Assembly (NCBI GenBank): GCA_030426085.1
Contig: JAUHYW010000089.1
Coordinates: forward strand, 1 to 37,232
From: a bacterium
Lineage (GTDB): Bacteria > Myxococcota_A > Bradymonadia > UBA7976 > UBA1532
DNA length: 37,232 bases
Direction of reading: 5' to 3'
Within the stretch, counting starts at the first letter, position 1. Each line of letters opens with the position of its first letter. The notes beneath the pieces were generated by a model, which was not told the DNA's origin, did no database searches, and saw nothing but the letters and a program-made list of their open reading frames with translations. This document shows positions 1-8,076 of this stretch, piece after piece. Both the position numbers and the translations under genes were made by a program.

Positions 1-585
1 GGCGGCGGGGGCGGCGGCGGCGGGGGTTGCCCCGGCGCCGGTGGCCGGCCGGCGAACGGGGGCGGCGGATCGTTCGGCCTGTTGATCCGGGGCGGCGTGG
101 TCGGGCTGCACGACGTCGAGATCACGGCCGCCGTCGGCGGGGTCGGCGGCGAGGGCGGCGACGGCGGTCGGGGACGGGAGGGCGGGGTCGGCGGCTCGGG
201 CGGGCGTGCCGGCGCCTGCGCCGGCTGCTCCGACGGCGGCCAGGGCGGTGACGGCGGGCTCGGCGGCTGCGGAGGCAGCTCGGCCGGTGGCTCCGGTGGG
301 CCGTCGGTCGCGATCCTGCGCGTCGGCACCGCAGGCGGGGGTCTGGGCGGCTCGACCGTGCGCTTCGTGGCCGACGTGGCCAGCGCCGCGCCGGACGATG
401 ACGTCGGCGCGGCCCTGGCCCGGCTCCGCACCAGCCCCGGCGGGGAGGGCGGCGTGGGCGGCGCCGCGGCGTGCGGCCGCCCGGCCGACTCGGGCGCCGC
501 GGGGGTCGAGATCGCGGTCGGGTGTTGTCAGCCGGGCGCGCGCTGCTCGGTTGATCCCCAGGCGCCGCTGGCCTGCCCGGATTGA
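1..585 (+). CDS. Gly/Cys-rich surface-type protein, C-terminal part (5' truncated)
   Basis: The frame is open from base 1 and ends at TGA 583-585, so the true start lies left of the window. The first ATG-like start in frame (82) is probably internal, because Gly-rich coding continues upstream of it. Residues are dominated by GG-x-GG runs with scattered cysteines (CAGC, GGCGG, GCCQPGARC near the end). Such low-complexity Gly-rich tails occur on large exported proteins of Myxococcota and similar bacteria. No catalytic domain can be seen and no function is assigned. It converges on the monooxygenase, whose stop lies 1 base away. Other frames here are also open because of base composition; this frame was chosen for its regular GG periodicity. 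Confidence 0.55.
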   Translation, partial: GGGGGGGGGCPGAGGRPANGGGGSFGLLIRGGVVGLHDVEITAAVGGVGGEGGDGGRGREGGVGGSGGRAGACAGCSDGGQGGDGGLGGCGGSSAGGSGGPSVAILRVGTAGGGLGGSTVRFVADVASAAPDDDVGAALARLRTSPGGEGGVGGAAACGRPADSGAAGVEIAVGCCQPGARCSVDPQAPLACPD

Positions 586-586
586 G

Positions 587-2119
587 CTACGCCGTCTGTC
601 TGCCCGGCGCCTCGCCCGCGGCGTCACCGGTCGCTCGGCCGAAGCGATGCAGCGCGGGGTCGAACGTGCGGGTCGCCGCGCGGTAGGCCAGCGTCGTGCC
701 CGGCCACAGGGTGAAGTTCACCCGATCGTCGCTGAGGTACCAGCTATCGCATCCGCTGATCCACACCGTGTCGGCGCTCTCGGCGTCCACCCGGGCCACG
801 AAGTCATCCATGGCTTCCCGGGTGACATCGACCCAGTCGTGGCGCCGGCCCCGGGTGTGGCGGATGGCCCGCATCACGTAGCCGATCTGGGCCTCGATCA
901 TCACCAGCACCGAGTTGTGGCCCAGGGCGGTGTTGGGGCCGAGCAGCAGGAACAGGTTGGGGAAGCCGGCGACGGTGATGCCCAGGTGGGCCCGGGGGCG
1001 GTCGCCCCACGCGTCGGCCAGATCGCGGCCGTCGAGGCCCTCGACGGTCATGTCACCCAATGGCTGGTCGACGGTGAACCCGGTGCACCACGCGATGGCA
1101 TCCAGCTCGACGACGGTGCCGTCGACGAGGCGCACGCCGTGGGGCAGGATCTCGGCGATGCGGGTGTCGACGAGGTCGACGTCCGGTCGCTCGAGCATGG
1201 GATACCAGTCATCGGAGACGAGCACCCGCTTGCAGCCCACCCGGTCGTCGGGGGTCACCTTGCGGATCAGCTCGGGGTCGCTCATCGACTTTCGGATGTG
1301 ACGCCGCAGCCGGGCCTCGTACAGCCGTGAGATGCGCCCCGGGTTGGCGAAGATGAGCGGGTGGCGCAGCTCCCAGAAGAGGTATTGCAGCGTGCGCTTG
1401 AGCCGCAGCAGCCCCGGGATGCGCAGCAGGCCGCGCATCATCGGGCCGTGGGCCCGGTCGTGGCGGGGCACGATCCACGGCGGCGAGCGCTGGAAGACCG
1501 TCAGCCGCGCGGCCTCCGGGGCGAGGGCCGGCGCGAGCTGGATGGCGCTGGCCCCGGTGCCGATCACCCCGATCCGCTCGCCGCGCAGGTCGACGTCGGG
1601 GTCCCATCGGGCCGAATGCAGGCTGATGCCTTCGAAGGCATCCCGCCCGGGGATGTCGGGGTAGCGGGGGTCTTTGAGGCCGCCGACGCCGAAGATGGCG
1701 AACCGGGCCACGAACCGCCGCCCGTCGGCCGCCCGCAGGTGCCACCGGGCTTCGGCGGCGTCGAACCGGGCGTGCACCACCTCGCAGTCGAAGCGGAAGT
1801 GCGGCCGCAGGTCGTGGCGATCGGCGCAGCCTTCGAGGTAGCGCCGGATCTCGGGCTGGCCGGCGAAGGTCCGGCTCCAGTCGGGGTTCTGCTCGAACGA
1901 GAAGCTGTAGATGTGGGACGGCACGTCGCAGGCGCAGCCGGGGTAGACGTTGTCCCGCCAGGTGCCGCCGAGGGCCGGGCCGCGCTCGAGGACGACGAGG
2001 TCGTCGAGGCCGGCCCGCCGCAGGGCGATGGCCATGCCCAGGCCGCTGAAGCCGCTGCCGATGATGGCGAACTCGACGGTCTCGACGGCGGCTTCGGTCT
2101 TCGGCGGCGATGGGCTCAT
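587..2119 (-). CDS. FAD-dependent monooxygenase, Baeyer-Villiger / flavin-containing type
   Basis: The 510-residue protein is a two-dinucleotide-fold flavoprotein expected to use NADPH and O2 to insert oxygen into a ketone or to oxidise a heteroatom. Visible motifs in order: FAD-binding GSGFSG at 21-26; GGTWRDNVYPGCACDVPSHIY (51-71 region), which follows the FAD site in this family; the Baeyer-Villiger fingerprint F-x-G-x3-H-x3-W at 162-172 (followed by D); and NADPH-binding GTGASA at 187-192. The length is normal for the class. It is the last gene of a minus-strand run, 31 bases after the winged-helix gene, so it may be co-transcribed with that gene and amrS. The substrate cannot be deduced. 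Family assignment is firm; the exact reaction is inference. Confidence 0.88.
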   Translation of the reverse strand: MSPSPPKTEAAVETVEFAIIGSGFSGLGMAIALRRAGLDDLVVLERGPALGGTWRDNVYPGCACDVPSHIYSFSFEQNPDWSRTFAGQPEIRRYLEGCADRHDLRPHFRFDCEVVHARFDAAEARWHLRAADGRRFVARFAIFGVGGLKDPRYPDIPGRDAFEGISLHSARWDPDVDLRGERIGVIGTGASAIQLAPALAPEAARLTVFQRSPPWIVPRHDRAHGPMMRGLLRIPGLLRLKRTLQYLFWELRHPLIFANPGRISRLYEARLRRHIRKSMSDPELIRKVTPDDRVGCKRVLVSDDWYPMLERPDVDLVDTRIAEILPHGVRLVDGTVVELDAIAWCTGFTVDQPLGDMTVEGLDGRDLADAWGDRPRAHLGITVAGFPNLFLLLGPNTALGHNSVLVMIEAQIGYVMRAIRHTRGRRHDWVDVTREAMDDFVARVDAESADTVWISGCDSWYLSDDRVNFTLWPGTTLAYRAATRTFDPALHRFGRATGDAAGEAPGRQTA

Positions 2120-2150
2120 GGGTCGAGCATGGCCCCGGCCGGCCCGTGGA

Positions 2151-3077
2151 TCAACCGTCGTCGCCGCCGTGCTGCCCGAGGTAGATCGTGACCTCGCGGG
2201 TCGTGCCGGGGCGTGGGGCGTCGGCGTTGTGGGCGTCCACCGCCGCCCGAAGCTCGCCGAGCCGGCCGCGCAGGTCGTCGAGCGCGCCGTCGACCGCCGC
2301 GGCGTGGGGGTGCTCGGGCCAGACTTCGAATCGGAACGTGCTGCCCCCGCCGGTGGGGGCGCCCTGCAAGCGGGCGCAGACGGTGGCGACGACCGCCTGG
2401 ACGTGATCGAGCACCGCCGCCCCCGGCCCGCCGGGGACGTCGGGGCGCAGCACGACGGTCTCGCAGGTCCAGCCGTCGGCGCTGCGCTCGATGCGCCCGG
2501 CGGCCTCGAGGCGGGCCAGGGCGGTGTCGAGGGTCGCGTCGTCCAGCTTGAGGTGCGCCCGCAGCCGGGCGCGGTCGACGGGCCCCAGCCGGTTGATCGT
2601 CAGCCGGACCAGGGCGTCGCTCTCGGCGGCGTCGGCCATGCCGGCCTCGGCGATGCGGTAGGCGGTCGAGTCGTGGCGCCCGGTGCGATAGATCAGGCCG
2701 CTCTCGACGAGGTCGTTGAGCACCCCCCGCACGGTGGCCTCGTCGTCGTAGCGGAAGCGGTTGAGCACGTCGGCCCGGTTGATGCGCTCGGCCTCGCGGA
2801 TGTGATCGAGCACCGCCTCCCACAGCGTGCGTCCCCGGGCGCTGGCGCTCTCCGAGAGCCGGCGCACCTTGGCCTGATAGCTGCGCAGCGCCAGCCCGAA
2901 CATGTCGGCGATGACCTTGCCGCTGACGTCGCGGGCCTTGAGCGCGGCGACCAGCTCGAGGAAGAGCCGGTCGCCCACGTCGGCCAGCGGGGCCCGGTGC
3001 CCGGCGGCGGTGGCCAGCTCGACGATGAGCTTGGCCATCTCGCCGACGAGCGCCTCGATGACCGGGTCGACGTTCAT
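2151..3077 (-). CDS. Winged-helix DNA-binding protein, function unknown
   Basis: The 308-residue protein begins at ATG 3077, which overlaps the amrS stop by four bases (ATGA), so the pair is translationally coupled. Residues about 1-75 include a helical segment (VIADMFGLALRSYQAKVRRL). Residues about 80-140 look like a winged helix (HIREAERINRADVLNRF, then a DLVESGLIYRT wing), followed by a second similar unit around 150-205. The C-terminal third is a mixed alpha/beta region with FRFEVWPEHPHA, ending in TIYLGQHGG. No enzyme motif is seen. Linkage to the AmmeMemoRadiSam gene suggests a regulator or accessory factor, which is inference. A far longer open frame runs through this locus but is only read-through of the shadow frame of amrS. 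Confidence 0.7.
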   Translation of the reverse strand: MNVDPVIEALVGEMAKLIVELATAAGHRAPLADVGDRLFLELVAALKARDVSGKVIADMFGLALRSYQAKVRRLSESASARGRTLWEAVLDHIREAERINRADVLNRFRYDDEATVRGVLNDLVESGLIYRTGRHDSTAYRIAEAGMADAAESDALVRLTINRLGPVDRARLRAHLKLDDATLDTALARLEAAGRIERSADGWTCETVVLRPDVPGGPGAAVLDHVQAVVATVCARLQGAPTGGGSTFRFEVWPEHPHAAAVDGALDDLRGRLGELRAAVDAHNADAPRPGTTREVTIYLGQHGGDDG

Positions 3078-4195
3078 CGGGCGTAGCGCTCGAGCCGCAC
3101 CGGCTGGCGGCGGGCGCCCCAGGTGCCGGGCACCGCGTCGAACACCCCGGCGCACGGCGTCTGGCAGCGCTGGCAGCGGCCGGCGGCGTCCAGGCCCCAG
3201 CGGGTGAGGGTGTACCAGTCCCGGCCGACGAGCACCGCGTCGCAGCGATGGCAGCGGGTGCTCTGCCCCGCCTCGTCGTGCACGTTGCCGGTGTAGACGT
3301 AGCGCAGGCCGTGCTCGGTGGCGATGCGTCGGGCCCGGCTCAGCGTGTCGAACGGGGTCCGCGGCTTGTCCTGCATGCGGTAGTCGGGGTGGAACGCGCT
3401 GAAGTGCAGCGGCACGTCGGGGCCCAGCGCGTCGGCGATCCAGGCCGACAGCGCGCTCAGCTCGGCGGGGCCGTCGTTCTCCCCGGGGATGAGCAGGGTC
3501 GTGATCTCGAGCCACACGTCGGTCTCGTGCCGCAGGTAGCGCAGCGTATCGAGCACGGCGCCCAGGCGGCCGGTGCACAGCTTGCTGTAGAACCGCTCGG
3601 TGAAGCCCTTGAGATCGACGTTGGCCGCGTCGATGTGCTCGAAGAAGTCGGGCCGGGCCGCGGGGGTGATGTAGCCCGCGGTGACCGCCACCGTCTTGAT
3701 GCCCGCGGCCCGGCAGGCGATCGCGGCGTCGCGGGCGTACTCGAGGAAGATCACCGGGTCGTTGTAGGTGAACGCGACGCTGCGGCAGCCGAGCGCGGCG
3801 GCGGCCCGGGCGATGGTGTCGGGCATCGCGGTCTGCTGGAGGGTGTCCATCTGGCGGGACTTCGAGATGTCGTGGTTCTGGCAGAAGGTGCAGGTGAGGT
3901 TGCAGCCGGCGGTGCCGAACGAGAGCACCGGGGTGCCCGGCAGGAAGTGATTCAGCGGCTTCTTCTCGATGGGATCGATGCAATAGCCGCTCGACCGGCC
4001 GTAGGTGGTCAGCACAACCCGGCCGCCGTCGTTGCGCCGCACGAAGCACAGCCCCCGCTGACCGTCGCGCAGCGCGCAGTGGCGGGGGCAGACGTCGCAT
4101 CGCACCCGGCCGTCGGGCAGGGGCTGCCAGTGACGGGTGGGCCAGGTGGCCGGGGGAGCGGCGGGCCCGGCGGGGTCGGTGGGTGGCGGCGACAC
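3074..4195 (-). CDS. amrS: AmmeMemoRadiSam system radical SAM enzyme
   Basis: This is a radical SAM protein of the pyruvate-formate-lyase-activase-like type. Counting from GTG 4195, the cluster motif CxxxCxxC is C98-C102-C105 (CNLTCTFCQNHDIS). An N-terminal Cys set (C33, C36, C40, C50) precedes it, and two zinc-ribbon-like Cys groups lie near the C-terminus (CHRCD and CQRCQTPC). This layout fits the AmmeMemoRadiSam family, whose biochemical role remains unsettled. The start is uncertain: an in-frame TTG at 4279 adds 28 residues, but GTG 4195 begins just before the conserved region; neither has a strong ribosome site. It is divergent from amrB, separated by about 130 bases, and overlaps the downstream winged-helix gene by four bases. 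Confidence 0.88.
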   Translation of the reverse strand: MSPPPTDPAGPAAPPATWPTRHWQPLPDGRVRCDVCPRHCALRDGQRGLCFVRRNDGGRVVLTTYGRSSGYCIDPIEKKPLNHFLPGTPVLSFGTAGCNLTCTFCQNHDISKSRQMDTLQQTAMPDTIARAAAALGCRSVAFTYNDPVIFLEYARDAAIACRAAGIKTVAVTAGYITPAARPDFFEHIDAANVDLKGFTERFYSKLCTGRLGAVLDTLRYLRHETDVWLEITTLLIPGENDGPAELSALSAWIADALGPDVPLHFSAFHPDYRMQDKPRTPFDTLSRARRIATEHGLRYVYTGNVHDEAGQSTRCHRCDAVLVGRDWYTLTRWGLDAAGRCQRCQTPCAGVFDAVPGTWGARRQPVRLERYAR

Positions 4196-4325
4196 GGCCC
4201 GATTGCACCAGAGGCGGCGGCTTCGGATCAATCGGCCCGCGGCCTGCGCGGGTCGCCTCGGGGGGATTGCCCTTGCCAAGACGGGGCCGGGCGGTCATTT
4301 TCGGACCCGACACCCGAGGAGACCC

Positions 4326-5135
4326 ATGCCCCGCGCCCGACCACCGGCCGTCGCCGGTCGGTTCTACCCCGCAGACGCCCGGCGCCTCGCCGCCGATCTC
4401 GCCGGCTACCTGTCCGACGGCGCCCGCGCGCTGCCCGAGACCGACCGGCCGCCGCCCAAGGCCATCATCGCGCCCCACGCCGGCTACATGTACTCCGGCC
4501 CCATCGCCGGCACCGCCTACGCCGCCTGGCGCCCGCTGAAGGGCCGGGTGCAGCGGGTGGTGCTGCTCGGCCCGGCCCATCGGGTGCAGGTCCGGGGGCT
4601 GGCCGCGCCGACGGTCGACGCCTTCGACGGCCCGCTCGGCCCGGTGCCCATCGACCGGGCGGCGCTCGACGCGGTCGCCGATCTGCCCCAGGTCGTCTTC
4701 GACGATCGGCCCCACGCGCTCGAGCACGCGCTCGAGGTCCAGCTCCCGTTTCTGCAGGCGGTGCTCGGCGACTTCGCCCTCGCGCCGTTCGCGGTGGGCG
4801 CGGCGACCGCGGACGACGTCGGCGCGGTGCTCGACCGCCTGTGGGGCGACGCCGCGACCCGGGTCGTCATCTCGAGCGACCTGAGCCACTATCACGACCA
4901 CCGCACCGCGGCCGCGCTCGACCGGCGGACCGCCGACGCCATCGAGCGCATGGACGGCGCCGCGCTGCACCGCGACTCGGCCTGCGGGCGCATCCCCATC
5001 CGGGGCCTGCTGAGCCTCGCCGATCGCCGAGGCCTGACGGTGCACGCGGTCGACCTGCGCACCTCGGGCGACACCGCCGGTGACGAAGACCGGGTGGTCG
5101 GCTATGGCGCGTTCCTCGTGGAGGCCGAGCGATGA
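4326..5135 (+). CDS. amrB: AmmeMemoRadiSam system protein B (Memo-like)
   Basis: The 269-residue protein belongs to the Memo family, related to class III extradiol dioxygenases. Metal-site-type residues are visible: H51 in PHAGYMYSG, H85 in LLGPAH, E133/H134 in ALEHALEVQLPFL, the SSDLSHYH segment at 183-190, and C220 in DSACGR, all at positions expected from human Memo. ATG 4326 is chosen because of the upstream GAGGAGA (about 4316-4322) and because VAGRFYPAD is the usual family N-terminus; the longer open frame upstream is spurious. It overlaps amrA by four bases (ATGA at 5132), so both are coupled, and it is divergent from amrS. Memo-family proteins bind metal; the bacterial substrate is unknown. 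Confidence 0.9.
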   Translation: MPRARPPAVAGRFYPADARRLAADLAGYLSDGARALPETDRPPPKAIIAPHAGYMYSGPIAGTAYAAWRPLKGRVQRVVLLGPAHRVQVRGLAAPTVDAFDGPLGPVPIDRAALDAVADLPQVVFDDRPHALEHALEVQLPFLQAVLGDFALAPFAVGAATADDVGAVLDRLWGDAATRVVISSDLSHYHDHRTAAALDRRTADAIERMDGAALHRDSACGRIPIRGLLSLADRRGLTVHAVDLRTSGDTAGDEDRVVGYGAFLVEAER

Positions 5136-5713
5136 AGGACGGGAACGACGAGCGGCCGCGGTTCGACGACCGGACCCGGCGCCTGCTGCGCAACATCGCC
5201 AGCGCGTCCATCGCCTGCGCGCTCGACTCGGGCAAGCCCCGGGTGCCCGAGCTGGACGGCCTGCCGCTGCCGTTGCAGGCCCCGGGGGCCAGCTTCGTGA
5301 CGCTGCGGCGGCGGGACGGCACCCTGCGGGGGTGCGTGGGGCGGCTGGAGGCCTATCGGCCGCTGGCGGTGGACGTGGCCCACAACGCCTACGGGGCGGC
5401 GTTTCGCGATCCGCGGTTCCAGACCCTCACCCCGCCGGAGTGGATCGACTGCACGGTGAAGATCGCGGTGCTCGGGGCCCCGATCCCGGTCGACGCCGGT
5501 GACGAGTCGGCGCTGATCGCGGCGCTCGAGCCCACGCTGGACGGGCTGATCCTGGAAGATGGTGGCCGGCGAGGGACCTTCCTGCCGGCGGTGTGGGACC
5601 AGATGTCGGGCCCGCGGGCCTTCGTGCAGCAGCTCAAGCGCAAGATCGGCTGGAGCGTGGAGTACTGGTCGCCCACCATGCGGGCGTGGCGCTATCGGGT
5701 GGAGGCCTTCTGA
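5132..5713 (+). CDS. amrA: AmmeMemoRadiSam system protein A (AMMECR1 domain)
   Basis: The 193-residue protein is a single AMMECR1 domain. The family signature LRGCVG is at 65-70, followed by a conserved DVAHNAYGAAFRDPRF stretch, then the PPEWIDCTVKIAVL and DGLILEDGGRRGTFLPAVWDQ segments usual for the family. Length is normal. Its ATG overlaps the amrB TGA. With amrB and amrS it forms the three-component AmmeMemoRadiSam set, which occurs fused, in one operon, or split as here. The molecular function is not established; the conserved cysteine of LRGC has been suggested as catalytic. It ends 25 bases before the stop of the convergent lipoprotein gene. Confidence 0.9.
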   Translation: MKDGNDERPRFDDRTRRLLRNIASASIACALDSGKPRVPELDGLPLPLQAPGASFVTLRRRDGTLRGCVGRLEAYRPLAVDVAHNAYGAAFRDPRFQTLTPPEWIDCTVKIAVLGAPIPVDAGDESALIAALEPTLDGLILEDGGRRGTFLPAVWDQMSGPRAFVQQLKRKIGWSVEYWSPTMRAWRYRVEAF

Positions 5714-5738
5714 CGCGCCGCCCGCGCAGATCGGGCGC

Positions 5739-7040
5739 TCAGCGGGCGCGCAGCTCGATCAGATCGGGGCTCGGCAGCGCGACGTCGGCCAGCACCACCT
5801 CGGCCAGCGCGTCGATGAACGCGGGGGAGGCCATCGGCCCCACCCGGCCGTCGATCGCGGCCTTCACCTCGCCCCGCAGGCTCGCGTAGACCGCGCCCAG
5901 CCGGGCCGCGTCGAGCTCGGCGCCCAGCGCCGTGCGGGTGTCGACCGTGATCTCGGCCGCCGAGGCCAGCGTCGCCGACGCCGTCGAGCCCCGCATGCCC
6001 TCGGCCGCGATCAGCGCGCGCATCACCGAGGCGCCGTCGCCCGCCAGCGCCTCGATCAGCCCGTCGTGCGCCGCCTGGGCGTCGGCGGCCGAGCGGGCCC
6101 GGCCCAACGCTTCGAAGAAGCCTTCGAACGCCGCGTCGCTCCGGGCCCGGGCCTCGGCGTCGGCCGCGACGTGGGCCGCGATGACCGCCTGCCGGCTCCG
6201 GGTGGCGGCCTCGCCGGCCCAGGTCACCGCGGCGTCGAAGCCCGGCTGCCCGCGCAGCGCCTCGGCGAGCGCCAGCCCGGACGCGGCGGCGGCGTCGGCC
6301 CGGTCCGCGGCGTCGGCCCCGAACACGGCCTCGAGCCCGGCGGTGACGCCGTCGTGATAGTCGGGCCAGACGACGCCCGCCTCGTGCCCCGCGCGCAGCC
6401 CGATGACCAGGCGCTCGAACGCGCCGGCCCGGGCCGCGACCATGCTGTCGACGGTGATCCCGATGCACCCGCCCGCCGCCAGCGCGGCCCGCTCGGTGCG
6501 CTGCGCCGCCGCCGCCGCCGCCGCGAGCGCGTCGGGGGTGGCCGTCGCCGCCATCTCGTGGGTGATCGACGCGATCAGGGCGATGGGATCGACCGCCTCG
6601 CCCGCGGCGTGCAGGATCGCGAAGGCCGCCGCCTCGGCGGTGGTCTCGGCGCTGATGGGCATCGTCGGCGTCAGCGCGCCCCCCGGGGCGCCGAGCGGGA
6701 CCAGCACCCGGCCGGTGGCCTCGCCGCCCAGCCGGCTCTCGACGAAGAACGGCCCCTCGATCGGCGGCGCGTCCAGCCGGAACCGGCCGTCGCGCACCGG
6801 CGCCTCGGCGACGACCACCGAGTCGACCGTGATCAGCGCCACCCCGTCGGCCGCGGGCCCCACCCCCCGGGCCGCCATCGCGCCGCTGTGCTGGTTGCCC
6901 GAGTCGTCGTCGATCGTGCCCTCGATCGCCGCGATCCCCTCCGCGATCGGCTCGCCGTCCCACGGCTCGATTGTCTCGTACTCGCATCCGGCCAGCGCGC
7001 AGGCGCCGGCGATCATCCATCCCAACCAACGTGTGGTCAT
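5739..7040 (-). CDS. Exported lipoprotein, Ala-rich, function unknown
   Basis: The 433-residue protein starts with a short n-region, a hydrophobic stretch and lipobox LAGC with Cys at 19, so it should be lipid-anchored after signal peptidase II cleavage. The mature part begins with an acidic segment. A beta-rich stretch (about 60-130; GVALITVDSVVVAEAPVRDG) follows, and then a long Ala-rich, mostly helical region. A similar phrase (ITVDSMVAARAG) recurs near 195, hinting at an internal relationship. No recognised enzyme domain is visible. It is transcribed alone, convergent with amrA and divergent from aat. Confidence 0.75.
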   Translation of the reverse strand: MTTRWLGWMIAGACALAGCEYETIEPWDGEPIAEGIAAIEGTIDDDSGNQHSGAMAARGVGPAADGVALITVDSVVVAEAPVRDGRFRLDAPPIEGPFFVESRLGGEATGRVLVPLGAPGGALTPTMPISAETTAEAAAFAILHAAGEAVDPIALIASITHEMAATATPDALAAAAAAAQRTERAALAAGGCIGITVDSMVAARAGAFERLVIGLRAGHEAGVVWPDYHDGVTAGLEAVFGADAADRADAAAASGLALAEALRGQPGFDAAVTWAGEAATRSRQAVIAAHVAADAEARARSDAAFEGFFEALGRARSAADAQAAHDGLIEALAGDGASVMRALIAAEGMRGSTASATLASAAEITVDTRTALGAELDAARLGAVYASLRGEVKAAIDGRVGPMASPAFIDALAEVVLADVALPSPDLIELRAR

Positions 7041-7349
7041 GGTGTCCTCGCTCCATCCATCGGTGATGGCCGCCGACCCCGCATCCCCTCAGACTCGGTG
7101 TGCGGCGGCGCTGGCCGGCGATGTTCGCAATGACCGTGCCACCGCGCCGAGGGCCCGCAGGTACGAGAATATATAGAGGCATGTAACAGCGCTGAGCCGC
7201 CCGCTGTGGGCTTCGGCCCCCCGCCCGCGGGGTGCTTTACCCGCGGCTGGGGCGCCGGTTTCGAGCGGCGGTGCCCGCAGACGGATGAGCCGACGGATGA
7301 TCGGGAGATCGCCGGTGCATCCACTCCCGGAGGAAGGTATGTTGCCGAC
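7041..7349. other. Intergenic region between divergent lipoprotein and aat, with two hairpins
   Basis: There is no convincing gene in these 309 bases. An AT-rich island, AATATATAG at 7169-7177, stands out in the GC-rich background and is the likeliest promoter element, but no matched -35 is clear for either strand. Two stem-loops follow: GGGC-TTCG-GCCC at 7208-7219 and CCGCGGG (7225-7231) pairing with CCCGCGG (7240-7246) around an 8-base loop. They would lie in the aat leader if transcription starts near the AT island. Hairpins of this size are common by chance at this base composition. Confidence 0.35.
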
Positions 7350-8072
7350 GTGCCGATCTATCTCCTCGACGAAGCGCTCGCCTTCCCCGATCCGACCAAG
7401 GCCGACCCGGCGACCGGGATCCTGGCCGTGGGCGGTGATCTGAGCCCGGCCCGGCTGATCCTGGCGTACTCGCTGGGCATCTTCCCGTGGTACGACGCCG
7501 ACGCGACGCCCATCCTGTGGCACTCCCCGGCCTGGCGCTTCGCCATGCGCCCCGGCGACCTTCACATCGGCCGCACCCTGCGCAAGACGCTGCGCAAGCA
7601 CCCGTTCGACCTGCGCTACGACACGGCTTTCGAGGCGGTCCTGCGGGCCTGCGCCGAGGTGCCCCGGCCGGGCCAGAACGGCACCTGGCTCAACCCCGAC
7701 ATGCAGGCGGCCTACACCGAGCTGTTCCGCCGGGGCTTCGCCCACTCGGCCGAGGCGTGGCGCGACGGCCGGCTGGTCGGCGGGCTGTACGGGGTGACGC
7801 TGGGCGGGGTGTTCTACGGGGAGTCGATGTTCGCCCTCGAGGACGAGGCGTCGAAGGTGGTCTTCGCGACGCTGGTGCCGGCGCTCGAGCGGGCGGGCTA
7901 CCGGCTCATCGACTGTCAGGTCTACACCGACCACCTCGCCCGCTTCGGCGCTGGGGAGTGGCCCCGGGACGACTTCCTCGAGACGCTCGACGAGGCGCTG
8001 GCGGTGATCCCCCGGCCGGGCTGGCCGGGCAGCGGCGATCGGGCCGGTCGACCGATGCGCATCCGTCGCTGA
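7350..8072 (+). CDS. aat: Leucyl/phenylalanyl-tRNA-protein transferase
   Basis: Aat transfers Leu or Phe from aminoacyl-tRNA to proteins with N-terminal Arg or Lys, marking them for ClpS/ClpAP degradation (bacterial N-degron pathway). The 240-residue product from GTG 7350 has the family features: DPATGILAVGGDLSPARLILAYSLGIFPWY near the N-terminus, PILWHSPAWRFA, NGTWLNPDMQAAYTELF, SAEAWRDGRLVGGLYGVTLGGVFYGESMFA, and DCQVYTDHLARFGA near the end. The longer open frame starting at 7206 is rejected: GTG 7350 follows GGAGGAAGG (7329-7337) and gives the normal N-terminus. It is convergent with rtcA, with stops four bases apart. Confidence 0.95.
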   Translation: MPIYLLDEALAFPDPTKADPATGILAVGGDLSPARLILAYSLGIFPWYDADATPILWHSPAWRFAMRPGDLHIGRTLRKTLRKHPFDLRYDTAFEAVLRACAEVPRPGQNGTWLNPDMQAAYTELFRRGFAHSAEAWRDGRLVGGLYGVTLGGVFYGESMFALEDEASKVVFATLVPALERAGYRLIDCQVYTDHLARFGAGEWPRDDFLETLDEALAVIPRPGWPGSGDRAGRPMRIRR

Positions 8073-8076
8073 TCGA

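Noticed and set aside
2151-5045. 964-codon open frame on the minus strand
   Set aside because: Its C-terminal 308 residues are the winged-helix gene; the rest is Arg/Pro/Ala-rich shadow of amrS and antisense of amrB. The gene start at 3077 overlapping the amrS stop is far more sensible.
7200-7349. tRNA or small RNA gene in the aat leader
   Set aside because: The hairpins do not form a cloverleaf, there is no T-loop GGTTCGA-type segment in the right place, and stems of this size are expected by chance.
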